64,000 nt of DNA from Rapana venosa (GCA_028751875.1 CM054155.1:52233411-52297410), one strand, 5' to 3'; shown: positions 1 to 10,041, numbered from the stretch's first letter. Notes: generated by a model not told the origin, from the sequence alone. Translations and numbers: made by a program.

Positions 1-130
1 TGAATAATGTTTGTCTCTTTGCTTAACTGAATAATGTTTGTCTATTGAATAATGTTTCTGTTGCTGCATTGAACAATGTTTGTCTGTTTGCTTAATTGAA
101 TAATGTGTGTCTGTATGCTGTATTGAATGC
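1..130. repeat. short degenerate tandem repeat (~27 bp unit)
   Basis: About five imperfect copies of a unit beginning GAATAATGTTTGTCT follow one another, with spacer lengths varying from about 17 to 28 bases. The array is cut by the window edge, so its true length is unknown. No coding signal is visible. Confidence 0.7.
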
Positions 131-504
131 TTAGAAAAACCGTTTCTTTGAAAAAACAGTTTCCCTCTCTAGCCTTTAAAGTGGCATTTCATTGACACAG
201 TTTCCGTGCTATCAATAGAAACAATTACAGCGAAGACACTTGGTGTTAAGGGAAATCAAAGAAAGGAAAGATATGACGCATACTGTAATATTAGGGACAA
301 ACGTCACTGCCACTTTCTGTGTCCGCTTTTTCCAGTGAATATACCCCCCCCCCCCCTCCCAACTCCCATCAACCGTTGCCCTGATGATGCACAACATATT
401 CAGACTGAAAACATGAATACGAACTATGCCAGCAGTATACAGAAACTTCTGTGAAATATTCTCAAGACGTGTGATAATATTTCTTCAAAACGACTCCCCT
501 CTCC

Positions 505-815
505 ACCCCCGTGGGGATGCCTGAGACCTGTCAATGTAAATAGCATCCCCACCTTCTGGAAATTCTGTGCTAGGAATTCCCTCTTTTCTATCCATCTCTT
601 TGTTTCTGATCGGCCCTGTTCCTTTCCTTCCTTTCGCCTCCTTGTTTATTTTTTCCGCCTTCTTGGTCCATTATCTTGCCTTTATTCCAGAAAGATTTAA
701 AAGATAACAATTCTCTCCCAGGCCGAAGTCGGATACGCTGGACCTGACTTGTCAGGAGCTTAACGGAAGCGCAAACGCATTTTTGAGGATATGACAGACA
801 ATTTTGTTGAACTTG
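505..815 (+). repeat. interspersed repeat family D, copy 1
   Basis: A roughly 300 bp segment that recurs at about 12,938, 32,425 and, inverted, 39,395. Shared landmarks in order are a GGAAATTC-type motif, a pyrimidine-rich middle with TTCTTGG, CCAGAAAGA, CTGACTTGTCAGG and GCTTAACGG. No tRNA boxes and no conserved frame were seen, so the class is unresolved. It could be the non-coding end of a larger element. Confidence 0.65.
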
Positions 816-965
816 TTGATCGACTCTGGCATCTTTCAGCTGGTAGCTTTTTGCTTTTGCTCTATGACATTAATTTGCGCCTCCTTGCCATATCCCTATA
901 GCAATGACAGGACGGTCAGAATTCGAATTCCACGTTGTTTGCAACTGGAGCTTTCTTTAAAAGAC

Positions 966-1207
966 ATGGGGCGGGATAGTCTACTGGTTAGAGCGTTGAG
1001 CTCGTGATCTGATGGCTCGGGTTCGTTGCTATACCACACAGGAAGGAAGTCAAGGGAACGCCAGATACCGTTTACATTGACCCGGAAGATCGTACCCCCC
1101 ACCCCCCCACCCCCACCCCCTCCCACACACCTAAATGCTGTATCAGACTTGTTTATCCTTGTCAGCCTAGTGTTCAGCGCTATATAAATTCCATACATTA
1201 TTATTAA
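966..1207 (+). mobile_element. tRNA-derived SINE with L2-like tail
   Basis: A pol III A-box-like TAGTCTACTGG lies at 977-987 and a B-box-like GGTTCGTTGC at 1019-1028, the spacing expected of a tRNA head. The body contains a C-rich run near 1096-1130. The 3' end reads CAGCGCTATATAAATTCC followed by ATTATTATTA, the tail shared with other SINEs and the L2-like LINE end at 46.4 kb. The B box is slightly diverged, so activity is doubtful. Confidence 0.7.

Positions 1208-1243
<36 letters not shown>
1208..1243. repeat. (TAG)n microsatellite
   Basis: Twelve uninterrupted TAG units directly follow the ATT-rich tail of the preceding SINE, so it probably expanded from that tail. Confidence 0.9.
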
Positions 1244-1463
1244 AATTTCATTTCAAAACTGAAAAGACAGTCTGACTAAACTCTTCAATTCTATTTTGGG
1301 GGATAATGAGCACTCGTGTGCTTTGGGGTTTTTTTTTACAGTCACTTCCAGTGTGCATGCAGTTTCAAGTCAAGTCCAAATGATCTTTATTGAAAGTAAA
1401 AGATTAAGCTTATACAACTTTTTTTTCATCCTGCCCTCACAAAAAAATGTTTTGTAAATGTTG

Positions 1464-1724
1464 TCATCAGATCCCGTTGGCACACAATGGCTTTCTCTTT
1501 GGAAAGATGGCACGGGTTTTAACGTGTGCACAAGATGTTCTGCGCGCATTCACACACGGGACCTTGGTTTATAGTCTCATTTAAAGGACTGTTAGGGGAG
1601 TGGAGTCGGTACTGATGTTCACTCCAGGGGGAAAAATCCTCTTGAAGGGGGGTGTCGTGGTAGCTCGAACCCGGGCCGTCAGAAAACGAGCAGAGCCGTG
1701 TAAGTACCAGGCTATGTTGTCCCC
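1464..1724 (-). mobile_element. SINE-A copy (tRNA-derived), minus strand
   Basis: On the minus strand it starts with a tRNA-like head (A box TAGCCTGGTAC, B box GGGTTCGAGCTACC near 1,660-1,715) and continues into the SINE-A body, recognised by CACACAATGG, GCACAAGATGTTCTGCG and ACTCCAGGGG on the plus strand. The 3' end is truncated compared with the copy at 4.2-4.5 kb. Confidence 0.75.
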
Positions 1725-1879
1725 ATGTTGACTTCTTTACACTTCTTCCTGAACTCCTTGAGAAGTCATCAGACCACTACAACGACTCCTTATGCAGTGC
1801 GTTCCCAGCAAGTTAGGCCTAGAACTAGCGGAACTCATACCCTTCGAGGTGTGCATGCTGGGTATATATATATTCGTGT

Positions 1880-2046
1880 GAAATAAAGCCACTCTGATAG
1901 GGAAACAAATACAGTTGCAGACAATAAAAATGTGGCGCTGCTCTTGTGGCGACGCGCTCTCCTCGGAGAGAGCAGCCCGAATTTCACGCAGATAAATCTC
2001 GTGACTTAAAGTGGTATGAAAGATTAAAACAAATAAATAAATAAAA
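1880..2046 (+). mobile_element. SINE-B, 3' portion only
   Basis: Contains the SINE-B 3' half: AAGCCACTCTGATAGGG, GTGGCGACGCGCTCTC, AGCAGCCCGAATTTCACG, ATCTCGTGACTTAAAGTGG and an AAATAAATAAAT tail. The tRNA head seen at 16.9 kb is absent, so this is a 5'-truncated copy. Confidence 0.8.
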
Positions 2047-2062
2047 CATCCCACCAGGCTGT

Positions 2063-2362
2063 GGGGACGGGATAGCTCAGTGGTCGGAGCACTCGCTTTC
2101 CCCCAGCCAAGTTAAGCAGCGTCGAGCGTGGTTACCAGTTGGATGGGTGACCGTTTGCGTGCCTTGGCTTCAGTACAGTTCCCCCAGTTCACCCAGCTGT
2201 AAATGGGTACCTGCCCTCTTTAGGGTCAGGGAAGGTAAAGCAGCGAGGGAGAGGAGATGGGCGCCGCCCTCAATATGCTGGCCCTAGAGAAGTGAGGTCT
2301 CTGACGCCTCGCTCCCCTACGACCTTATAGGTTATGGGACTCCTTTACCTTTACCTTTATGC
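2063..2362 (+). mobile_element. SINE-C: tRNA head joined to a 5S-rRNA-like module
   Basis: Starts with a tRNA-type A box, TAGCTCAGTGG (2073-2083). Instead of a tRNA B box it runs into 2106-2165, which matches the 3' half of metazoan 5S rRNA: AAGTTAAGCAGCGTCG followed by TTGGATGGGTGACCG, the 5S internal control region. A conserved body follows, with GAGATGGGCGCCGCC and CTACGACCTTATAGG, ending in CTTTACC repeats. An inverted copy at 12.4-12.7 kb has the same architecture, so this is a family and not a chance fusion. Confidence 0.8.
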
Positions 2363-2531
2363 AGACTGCTGTCATGTTTAAACAGATTCAAGATTCAAAA
2401 TTCAAGATTTTATTTCAAGAAAAACGCTATCTGCGAAGTCCCACTGGCTATCTTAATGGTGGGTAGAAGCAGTTGCATAATTCTGCAGAATGTAACACAC
2501 CGCTCGTGAACCTCAGACCTTTAGCCCGAAG

Positions 2532-2535
<4 letters not shown>

Positions 2536-2599
<64 letters not shown>

Positions 2600-2790
2600 A
2601 TTCGAGTGTGTGTCTGTGTGAGTGTGTGTGTTGGTAAGGTGTGTGTGTGTTGGTAAGGTGTGTGTGTGTTGGTAAGGTGTATGTGTGTGTTGGTAAGGTG
2701 TGTGTGTGTGTGTGAGAGTGTGTGTGTTGGTGTGTGTGTGTGTGTGTGTTGGTAAGGTGTGTGTGATTCAGATTCAGATTCAGATTCAGA
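2536..2790. repeat. (TG)n microsatellite with TTGGTAAGGTG minisatellite and (GATTCA)n
   Basis: A pure TG run passes into several copies of TTGGTAAGGTGTGTGTG, then four to five GATTCA units at 2766-2790. TTGGTAAGGTG recurs at about 2,934 and 2,997 in the next TG tract. Reading frames across this stretch are repeat artefacts. Confidence 0.9.
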
Positions 2791-2915
2791 ATATTTAATT
2801 GCCATTTAAGTCAAGTAGACTTATTTGACACAACAAAACAAGCAAACATCAGTTATAATCACCTCTTTGGCTCAAATTGATGTACACTAAAGCATGTTGC
2901 ATTTTACTTCTCATT

Positions 2916-3020
2916 TGTGTGTGTGTGTGTGTGTTGGTAAGGTGTGTGTGTGTTGTGTTGTGTGTGTGTGTGTGTGTGTGTGCGTGTGTATATGTGTTGG
3001 TAAGGTGTTTGTGTGTGTGC
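2916..3020. repeat. (TG)n compound microsatellite
   Basis: TG dinucleotide runs interrupted by TTGGTAAGG units, continuing the repeat type seen at 2.5-2.8 kb. Confidence 0.9.
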
Positions 3021-3039
3021 TTGTTTTGTTTTTGTTTTT

Positions 3040-3205
3040 ATTCTTTCATATCGAGGATAATGGAATAAGCACTTATGTGCTTTTTACATCAAGTCCCCGT
3101 GTGTATGCGGTTTTATAAATTCTGTCATCTGTTCCCACCGGCACACAATGGCTACTCTTCCGAAAAGTGGAACAGGATTTAACGTGTGCGCAAGATGTTG
3201 TGTGT
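3040..3205 (-). mobile_element. SINE-A fragment (minus), interrupted by TG tract
   Basis: Carries the SINE-A 3' landmarks read from the plus strand: ATCGAGGATAATGGAATAAG, CCCCGTGTGTATGCGG, GGCACACAATGG and GTGTGCGCAAGATGTTG. It stops at a TG run, so the tRNA head is missing. Confidence 0.8.
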
Positions 3206-3455
3206 GTGTGTGCGTGTGCTTGTGTGTTTGTTTCTTCTTTAATTTAACGTCTTGTCACATTAAGTGGTATTAGACAAATGTGTTTGTTTGTTTGTGTATG
3301 TGTGTATGCGTGCGCGCGTACGTGTGTGTGTGTGTGTGTGTGTACACGAGCAGTTGTGCATATGCCTGTGTGAGTATTGACATGCTTGTCTGAGTGCATG
3401 TGCATTATTTTAAAAGAAACGAATAATTATCTGCAGACAAGACAGAAACAGGTCT

Positions 3456-3497
3456 GTCACACACACACACACACACCACACACACACACACACACAC

Positions 3498-3533
<36 letters not shown>

Positions 3534-3545
3534 AAAAACACACAC
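3456..3545. repeat. (AC)n microsatellite
   Basis: AC dinucleotides with single-base slips and CCAAAAACACACA interruptions. Confidence 0.9.
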
Positions 3546-3663
3546 CAAAAACACATACACACCACCACCACACTACACCACACTACATCACAGATTTCCA
3601 CATCTCACGACACCTCACATCATTCAATACTATGCCAAACCATATCACACTATACCCCATAAA

Positions 3664-3770
<107 letters not shown>

Positions 3771-4181
3771 AACAGTAAAAAGACGCATACAATTATTATT
3801 ATTATTATTATCATTATTATTTTTTATCATCTTCATCATATTCACGATGATAATGTATGGTAGTTAAATAACACCAATATGTTTCATGCATCCCATCTAT
3901 GAGAACAGACAATTCTGATGCGGTGCTATGATATCGTTTCCTATCTTTCCTGTCACACTATACCATCCCACACAGACGCGCCATAGGGACACCAAGGGAA
4001 GGCTAATGTAAACATTGGAGATAACTGTTGATATTGTTTTGACAATGTGGTTATATGTTATACTACTCTGACCTACTGACCCTCTTCGCGTGCGCTTTGG
4101 CCACGGGACTGCACACCAGGCTTTGCCTCTTTCAGGTCCTTCAATTGACAGGTTGCTGGTTCCAATCTTCTCGTCAAACCC

Positions 4182-4544
4182 TTTATTTTATTTATTTATT
4201 TATTTCATTCTTTTATATCGAGGATAATGAAATAAGCGCTTATGTGCCTTTTTATATCCAGTCCCCGTGTGTACGTGGTTTTGTAAATTCTGTCATCTGT
4301 TCCCACCGGCACACAATGGCCTGCTCTTAGGAAAAGCGGAACAGGATTTTAACGTGTGCGCAAGATGTTCTGCCTCTTTCGCACACGGGGCCTCGGTTTA
4401 AAGTCTCATCCGAAGAACTTGGTGAGAGTGGAGTCTGCACTGATGTTAACTCCAGGGGAAAATATCCCCCCTTGAACGGGAATCGAACCCGGGTCGTCAG
4501 ATTGCGAGCGCAATGTTCTAACCACTAGGCTATCCTGTCCCCCC
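4182..4544 (-). mobile_element. SINE-A, most complete copy (minus strand)
   Basis: Read on the minus strand, this starts with a good tRNA-like head: A box TAGCCTAGTGG (complement of 4522-4532) and a perfect B box GGGTTCGATTCCC (complement of 4478-4490). The SINE-A body follows and ends with CATTATCCTCGATATAAAAG and an A-rich AAATAAATAAAT tail. Intact promoter boxes make this the best reference copy in the window. Other copies lie near 1.5, 3.1, 9.4, 10.9, 11.5, 41.7, 41.9, 55.4 and 57.2 kb. Confidence 0.85.
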
Positions 4545-4927
4545 TTGCAATACTCCGTGGGTGTGCCCACACCCAGACCCCTATACTTTGCTCTGTAACT
4601 CCAGAACTGTTTAATATGTGCGGCTGAAACTTCGTGACTTTGTCAACAGACATCCGTCCTACACATCCACACAAAAATGTTTGTGTTTATTTTTTTTAAG
4701 TGACTTAATTAGCCAAAAACATCCCAGTACATCGTACACGCCCATACTCTGAAAGAGACCATGCTCATTTACAGCGTTAGGATGACGTCACTGTCCTGTG
4801 ATGCTCGTTTTATTCTGGTTGCTACATTTCAAATTTGAAATGATATTTGAGAAAAATTGCATGGTGTAACTGATTTGAGTGCAAGCGCTTCGATTTGTGT
4901 GTTTTACAAGATTCAGGGCTATATCAA

Positions 4928-5125
4928 TTAATAATAATAATAATAATAATAATGTATGGAATTTATATAGCGCTAAATCTTGTAAAGCAACAAATCAAAG
5001 CGCTCAGATTTTATTTCATACCACTTTAAGTCACGGCAGATTTCTCCCCGTGAAATTCGGGCTGCTCTCCCCGGGGAGAGCGGGAGAACGCGTCGCCACT
5101 TAGCGCTGCGCCACCCTTTCACCCT
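4928..5125 (-). mobile_element. SINE-B 3' half fused to L2-like tail (minus)
   Basis: On the minus strand SINE-B sequence (CCCCGGGGAGAGCAGCCCG, GTGACTTAAAGTGGTATG) leads directly into GAGCGCTTTGATTTGTTGC, the AGCGCTATATAAATTCC tail and an ATT microsatellite (4928-4957). In the SINE-B copies at 16.9 and 47 kb the corresponding end is simply AAATAAATA, so this is a tail variant. Confidence 0.75.
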
Positions 5126-5175
5126 TTTTTTTTTTCTGCAGCTGTATTTGTTTATTTGTTTATCAATTCCATATA

Positions 5176-5222
5176 TTATCATTCTTCTTCTTCTAATTCT
5201 TCTTCTTCTTCTTCTTCTTCTA
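5176..5222. repeat. (CTT)n microsatellite
   Basis: TTCTTCTTC units with two TAATT/TAACT interruptions. Confidence 0.85.
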
Positions 5223-5345
5223 ACTTTGGAAATTTGAAACCTTCGGAAAATGGATAACTTTGGAAAAACGGATGACTTTGGAAACTGAAACCTTTGGAAA
5301 AAGGTTTGACTTTGGAAAACTAAAACCTTTGGATAAACGGATGAG
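5222..5345. repeat. TTTGGAAAAC minisatellite
   Basis: Degenerate units of the type CTTTGGAAAACTGAAAC, about 17-20 bp each. The same unit family recurs at 9,040-9,130 and 9,500-9,690. At 5,350-5,385 it abuts GGTAAATGGGCATTCAGG, which is also the arm of the foldback element at 8.9-9.0 kb. Confidence 0.75.
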
Positions 5346-5571
5346 GGACAAGGTAAATGGGCATTCAGGCTCAACAGCCTACTTTTTATATAAAACTATG
5401 TAAATGTGATATTGTGGCATCTGTAATGTTTGTCAATCGAAAGGCATTACCATTAGCACTAACAGCATTATCATTGACCTGAATTTCAGGATCTGGTGCC
5501 CTGGGAAGCTTTAGGATATTTAACAGACGTCATCTTCTTATACTGTTTGAAAAACATATGTAATCTTATTT

Positions 5572-6383
5572 TTATTGGTATTCTGCGATTAAATCTTGTA
5601 GTTGATTATCGGGCAGTACAGCATTAGTGTAATAGACAGCAATGAGGTCAATGGGGTGTGGATTGAGGGACATTAATGCTGTCAGCCGTTCTGTGTTTAG
5701 GAGCAAGTTGACTTTATCACTAGAAGTGGTTGCTTCAATGTTGTCACCACTGCTGTTCTGAAGAGCAATAGCAAATCTGAGGGCTTCAACGTCCAGGTAT
5801 TTCCAGTTAATATTAATTCCATCCATGAACAAGAAAGTAGCTCTTTCTTCCCTTGCAACAAGGCCAAACATCATTGTATACTGATTATTCAGAGGAAAGT
5901 AAGGAAGGAACCATAGCTTTGTGGTTGATGGTTTAGTCACTGAGTCTTTTCTATGAAGCAAGTAACATGTCTTCTTGAATGCTATGATCTCTAATTCATT
6001 TCTGCTGGATGATTCATACACAAGTGCTATGTTTACTGGCCCAGCATTTATTGCTTTACGGAAAGTTCTGTTGGTTGTATAGAGAGTGTATAGACTGATA
6101 AACTCAAACTTGATCTGCCAGTCGATGCTTGGTTTGAAGAGCCTTTTATTACCTTTATGTGTTACTTTGTAAGTAATATCATGTGCTGTTGCTTGAGCTT
6201 CAACATTGCATGGCTGTTCAAGTTTAGGAAACTGAGGTTTCTTAGCTTCTTGTATCGCTGTGCGCTTGTAGTATCCTTCATCTGTGTATCCTAAAGCATT
6301 AACTTCACCAATCTCACCATCCTTCTCACATTCTTGTACATCACCAAGATCTTTAAGCTCAATAGTTGGGCAGGTTTCAGGTG
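5572..6383 (-). CDS. unidentified protein, C-terminal exon
   Basis: A minus-strand frame of about 270 codons from the inferred acceptor, ending in TAA at 5,572. I do not recognise the family: no signal peptide, membrane segment or catalytic motif is evident, and it lacks reverse transcriptase, integrase or transposase motifs. Aromatic and hydrophobic stretches alternate with polar loops, which would suit a beta-rich soluble protein. The frame extends upstream into codons translated from a GTAT/TTAT microsatellite (6,415-6,455) that is probably intronic. A TACTAAC branch-site-like motif on the minus strand (about 6,411-6,417) and an AG at 6,385-6,384 give an acceptor in phase with the upstream frame. 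It may derive from a virus or mobile element, but nothing here proves that. Confidence 0.5.
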
Positions 6384-6487
6384 CTCTTATTGCAGGACCA
6401 CGTGATATGGTTAGTAGTATGTATGTATGTATGTATATTGTTATTATTATCATTATTTTATTTCTAGCGTGATTTGTAAGTTTTTAC
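6384..6487 (-). other. candidate 104-bp intron
   Basis: Bounded by GT (6,487-6,486) and AG (6,385-6,384) on the minus strand, with a TACTAAC-like branch site about 30 bases before the AG and a TACA/ATA microsatellite inside. It joins the two frames in phase, but the donor consensus is poor. Confidence 0.35.
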
Positions 6488-6985
6488 AGTGAACTGTTCT
6501 TTGGGCTACCTCTTTGTTCGTTATGCAGAGTGCTTCATGGAAGCCTTCTTCTAGCTCTTTGAAGTGAGGTGAAGTAAAGTTAATGTGTAGCGGTTCACAG
6601 AACATTACTCTGCTGGGTGGAAGGGTTCGTAGTTGATCAGAAGGGCCTGATGTTGTGTGAGTCAGTGACACCACTTGGTTTTCTGTTGTGTTTAACCGAG
6701 AAAGGTGTACAAAAAGCGAAGGGTTTACTGTCATGTCAATGGGCCTTTCACCAACTAAAATTATTTTTCCACCATCATCATAATCAGGGTGTAGATAGCT
6801 ATGTACAATTATCTTTGGGTCGATTGGGATGGTGCAATGTGAAATTGTACAGATGACTGTAAAGTGACTGGAATGGTTAAGTTTTGCTGTGATGCCAGCA
6901 GGGCGAAAGAGCTCCTTTTCCAGTGTGCAGAAGTTGTAATAATCTTCTTGCACAGTAAATGCTGATAGATCATTATTTCGTAAAG
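6488..6985 (-). CDS. unidentified protein, upstream exon
   Basis: A minus-strand frame of about 165 codons, open from near 7,000 to a stop at 6,453. It has no in-frame ATG near its beginning, so it is probably an internal exon or a 5'-truncated piece. CAG near 6,993 is a possible acceptor. A GT at 6,487-6,486 would splice over about 104 bp into the downstream frame without changing phase, though the donor (CACT then GTAAAA) is weak. Two adjacent long frames in one orientation, with an in-phase small intron between them, argue for one gene of more than 430 codons. Family unknown. A frameshifted single ORF is the alternative. Confidence 0.45.
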
Positions 6986-7380
6986 TAATCCAGCTGGTTT
7001 TTTTCAGTGATGTTCCACATGAAAGACAGAGATGGGTTTAATAATTACCTTGAGGAGAATGATGTTATTACAGACAGACAAGAAAGAGAAAGAATTAAAC
7101 TTAAACTGACAAGCCCAAAGCATGCTAAGGTTATTCTCAGACAGATCAGCCAACAGCATACTGTGTTGTATAGGATACAACACAATAGCAATAACTTTTT
7201 TTAAACACACTCACACACACAAAACACACACACCACAAGATTGTTTGTGTATGCAGCTGACAGGATATAGCTTAAAGAGAAAAAAAAACACACACACACA
7301 GAGGCAGCTACCTCTCATGGCTCAGGGAATGCACACACAAAGTGAGAGTGGCCTATAGCTCTTACAGCTTATAATTATTA

Positions 7381-7395
7381 TGTAGCTCTTATGCC

Positions 7396-7426
<31 letters not shown>

Positions 7427-7432
7427 ACAGAG
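7381..7432. repeat. poly-C followed by (AC)n
   Basis: A C run of about 18 passes directly into an AC repeat. Flanking sequence at 7,200-7,380 has scattered ACAC motifs and no recognised gene. (TTG)n lies at about 7,525-7,541. Confidence 0.9.
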
Positions 7433-7807
7433 GCCTATTTAGCAAACATCCAGTTTTGAGTGGGACGTTTCTCACAGGGCCAGAGAAGGAGACTGAGGTG
7501 TTTTTTGGTCACTCTCAGTTAACTTGTTGTTGTTGTTGTTCAAGATCACAAATCTGTGAATGGTTTAATAGAATATCTTCAAAACCAATGTGGCAAGTCC
7601 TATTCTCAGAGAAGTATTTATTTTTTTAGAAGGTGAAAAACGGAGATTATTCACTGTGTTACTCTGTGTTTGTTCTGTAGTAATGTTCTCTAGTAATGTT
7701 CTAAACATAGCCCTTCTAGAAGAAGACAGAAGCTTCTAAAATAGGTCAAGCGGGAATGCTATGCCCGGTTGACCCATTGAGCTCCTTAGTAATGTTTTAA
7801 ACATAGT

Positions 7808-8790
7808 CTTACCCCAGTCCCATACACACACGTCCCATACACCCACACACGTCCCATACACACACATGTCCCATACACACACGTCCCATATACACATGTC
7901 CCATACACCCACACACGTCCCATACACACACATGTCCCATACACACATGTCCCATACACACAAACATGTCCCATACACACACATGTCCCATACACCCACA
8001 CGTCCCATACACACACACGTCCCATACACACACATGTCCCATACACACACGTCCCATACACACACGTCCCATACACACACATGTCCCATACACACATGTC
8101 CCATACACACACACGTCCCATACACACACGTCCCATACACACGTCCCATACACATACACGTCCCATACACACACGTCCCATACACACACACGTCCCATAC
8201 ACACACACGTCCCATACACACACGTCCCATACACACACATGTCCCATACACACACGTCCCATACACACACACGTCCCATACACACACACGTCCCATACAC
8301 ACACGTCCCATACACACATGTCCCATACACACATGTCCCATACACACACATGTCCCATACACACATGTCCCATACACACATGTCCCATACACACACATGT
8401 CCCATACACACACGTCCCATACACACACGTCCCATACACACATGTCCCATACACACATGTGCCATACACACATGTCCCATACACACATGTCCCATACACA
8501 CATGTCCCATACACACACATGTCCCATACACACATGTCACATACACACATGTCCCATACACACACATGTCCCATACACACACATGTCCCATACACACACA
8601 CACGTCCCATACACACATGTCCCATACACATACACGTCCCATACACACACATGTCCCATACACACATGTCCCATACACACATGTCCCATACACACACGTC
8701 CCATACACACACGTCCCATACACACATGTCCCATACACACACCTCCCATACACACATCCCATACACACACATGTCCCATACACACATGCC
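7808..8790. repeat. CCCATACACACA(T/C)GT minisatellite (~1 kb)
   Basis: About 60 head-to-tail units of CCCATACACACATGT, varying mainly between 13, 15, 17 and 19 bp by gain or loss of CA dinucleotides and by an ATGT/CGT switch. The 15-bp unit is a multiple of three and contains no stop in several frames, so frames longer than 300 codons are open on both strands. They are artefacts of the repeat, not genes. Confidence 0.95.
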
Positions 8791-8888
8791 CTCTTCCCAA
8801 ACAAAAAAGCACCTTGTTTCAGCATACATCCCATACATTTTATATGTTATCTCCATAACAAAAGAAGATGGTATCACTTTCATTTTAG

Positions 8889-9037
8889 TAGAGAGACATG
8901 CTAAATGGGCATTGAGGGTAAACTGTGTACTGTTCATAGAAAAGTGTGCGATTTTGGGCCCAAGCGGACCAAAGTTGCATCGTTCAATATGAAAAGTACC
9001 AGTTGAGCCTGAATGCCCATTTAGCATGTCTTTCTCA
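8889..9037. mobile_element. foldback / MITE-like inverted repeat element
   Basis: The arms GACATGCTAAATGGGCATT (from about 8,895) and AATGCCCATTTAGCATGTC (ending about 9,033) are reverse complements with only occasional mismatches outward, separated by about 95 bases. A third arm-like sequence lies at 5,350-5,385 beside the TTTGGAAAAC minisatellite, the same neighbour as here, so the unit recurs. No transposase is encoded. Target-site duplication not established. Confidence 0.6.
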
Positions 9038-9039
9038 GA

Positions 9040-9130
9040 TGACTTTGGAAAACTAAAACTTTCAGAAAACTGAAACTTTGGGAATACCGATGACTTTGGA
9101 AGACTGAAGCTTCAGGAAAACTAATGTTCA
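9040..9130. repeat. TTTGGAAAAC minisatellite
   Basis: Degenerate GACTTTGGAAAACTAAAAC-like units immediately after the foldback element, the same arrangement as near 5.3 kb. Confidence 0.7.
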
Positions 9131-9370
9131 AAAAACTAAAAATCTTAGGAAAAATAAAAGGTAAAAACAGGAAAAACCCGAATGTTTTGGAAATAGGAAA
9201 AACGAGAACTTTAAGACATTTTTTTACGGTCATCAGCTGGAGCTTCAATGTCAACCATAGATGAGATTTTCGCGTCTGCCACAGACTCCTACAGGCCACC
9301 TCTTCCGTGGCCCCATTGGGACTTCAGGGATGGAACCTAAACACGACACATGGTGGCATGCATTCTTAAA

Positions 9371-9502
9371 ATGTTGTCACCCGTTCCTACTAGCACAAAA
9401 TGGCTTAATTTTTGGAAAGGTGAAACAGGTTTTAATGTGTGCGCAAGATGTTCTGTGTGCATTCGCACGTGGGGCCTCGGGTTATAGTCTCATCCAAAAG
9501 AC
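9371..9502 (-). mobile_element. SINE-A fragment (minus)
   Basis: Internal SINE-A landmarks on the plus strand: ATGTGTGCGCAAGATGTTC, GTGGGGCCTCGG and TATAGTCTCATCC. Both ends are missing, and the TTTGGAAAAC minisatellite begins at its right edge. Confidence 0.75.
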
Positions 9503-9692
9503 AATTGAAAACTGCAGAAAACTGAAAACTTTGGAAAACCGAAAGCTTTGGAAAACCAAAAGCTTTGGAAAACCGAAAACTGAAACCTTTGGAAAACCAA
9601 AAGTTTGGAAAACCGAAAGTTTTGGAAAACCAAAAGCTTTGGAAAACCGAAAACCATAAGCTTTGGAAAACCGAAAACTATGGAAAGTGCTG
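9500..9692. repeat. GGAAAACCGAAAGCTTT minisatellite
   Basis: About ten units of TTTGGAAAACCGAAAGC with small length changes, the most regular version of the unit also seen near 5.3 and 9.1 kb. Confidence 0.85.
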
Positions 9693-10032
9693 CAGTGTGG
9701 AGTCAGTAGACCCCTGACCAAGTCATCATACGATCATTGCTGAGGAGCCACAGCAGTCTGTCTGTCTGTCAGTGCTACCTGCAGGGCAGGCCATTAATAC
9801 ACTAGTAAAAGTCCAGTGAAGTCAGAAGTAGGACGAAGAAACGGCTCACCTTTCTATAATTATAGGCCTATCAGATTTTACTTCAGTTTCGATTTCTGGG
9901 CGATATTTTGGAATGTTGGAGTTTTCGTTATTCGTCAAAAGGGTGTGTGCTTGGATTTTTCAGAAATGTCAGTCACGCTCTAACGCACGCGTGTGTGTAC
10001 GTGAGCGCACTAGCTGGCGCGCTAACGCACAG

Positions 10033-10041
10033 ACGTGTGTG

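Noticed and set aside
2106..2165. 5S rRNA gene
   Set aside because: Only the 3' half is present, inside a dispersed SINE with a tRNA head. An identical arrangement occurs at 12.6 kb.
7786..9027. 413-codon minus frame and several 300-plus-codon frames on both strands
   Set aside because: All are translations of the CCCATACACACA minisatellite, whose 15-bp unit lacks stops in several frames.
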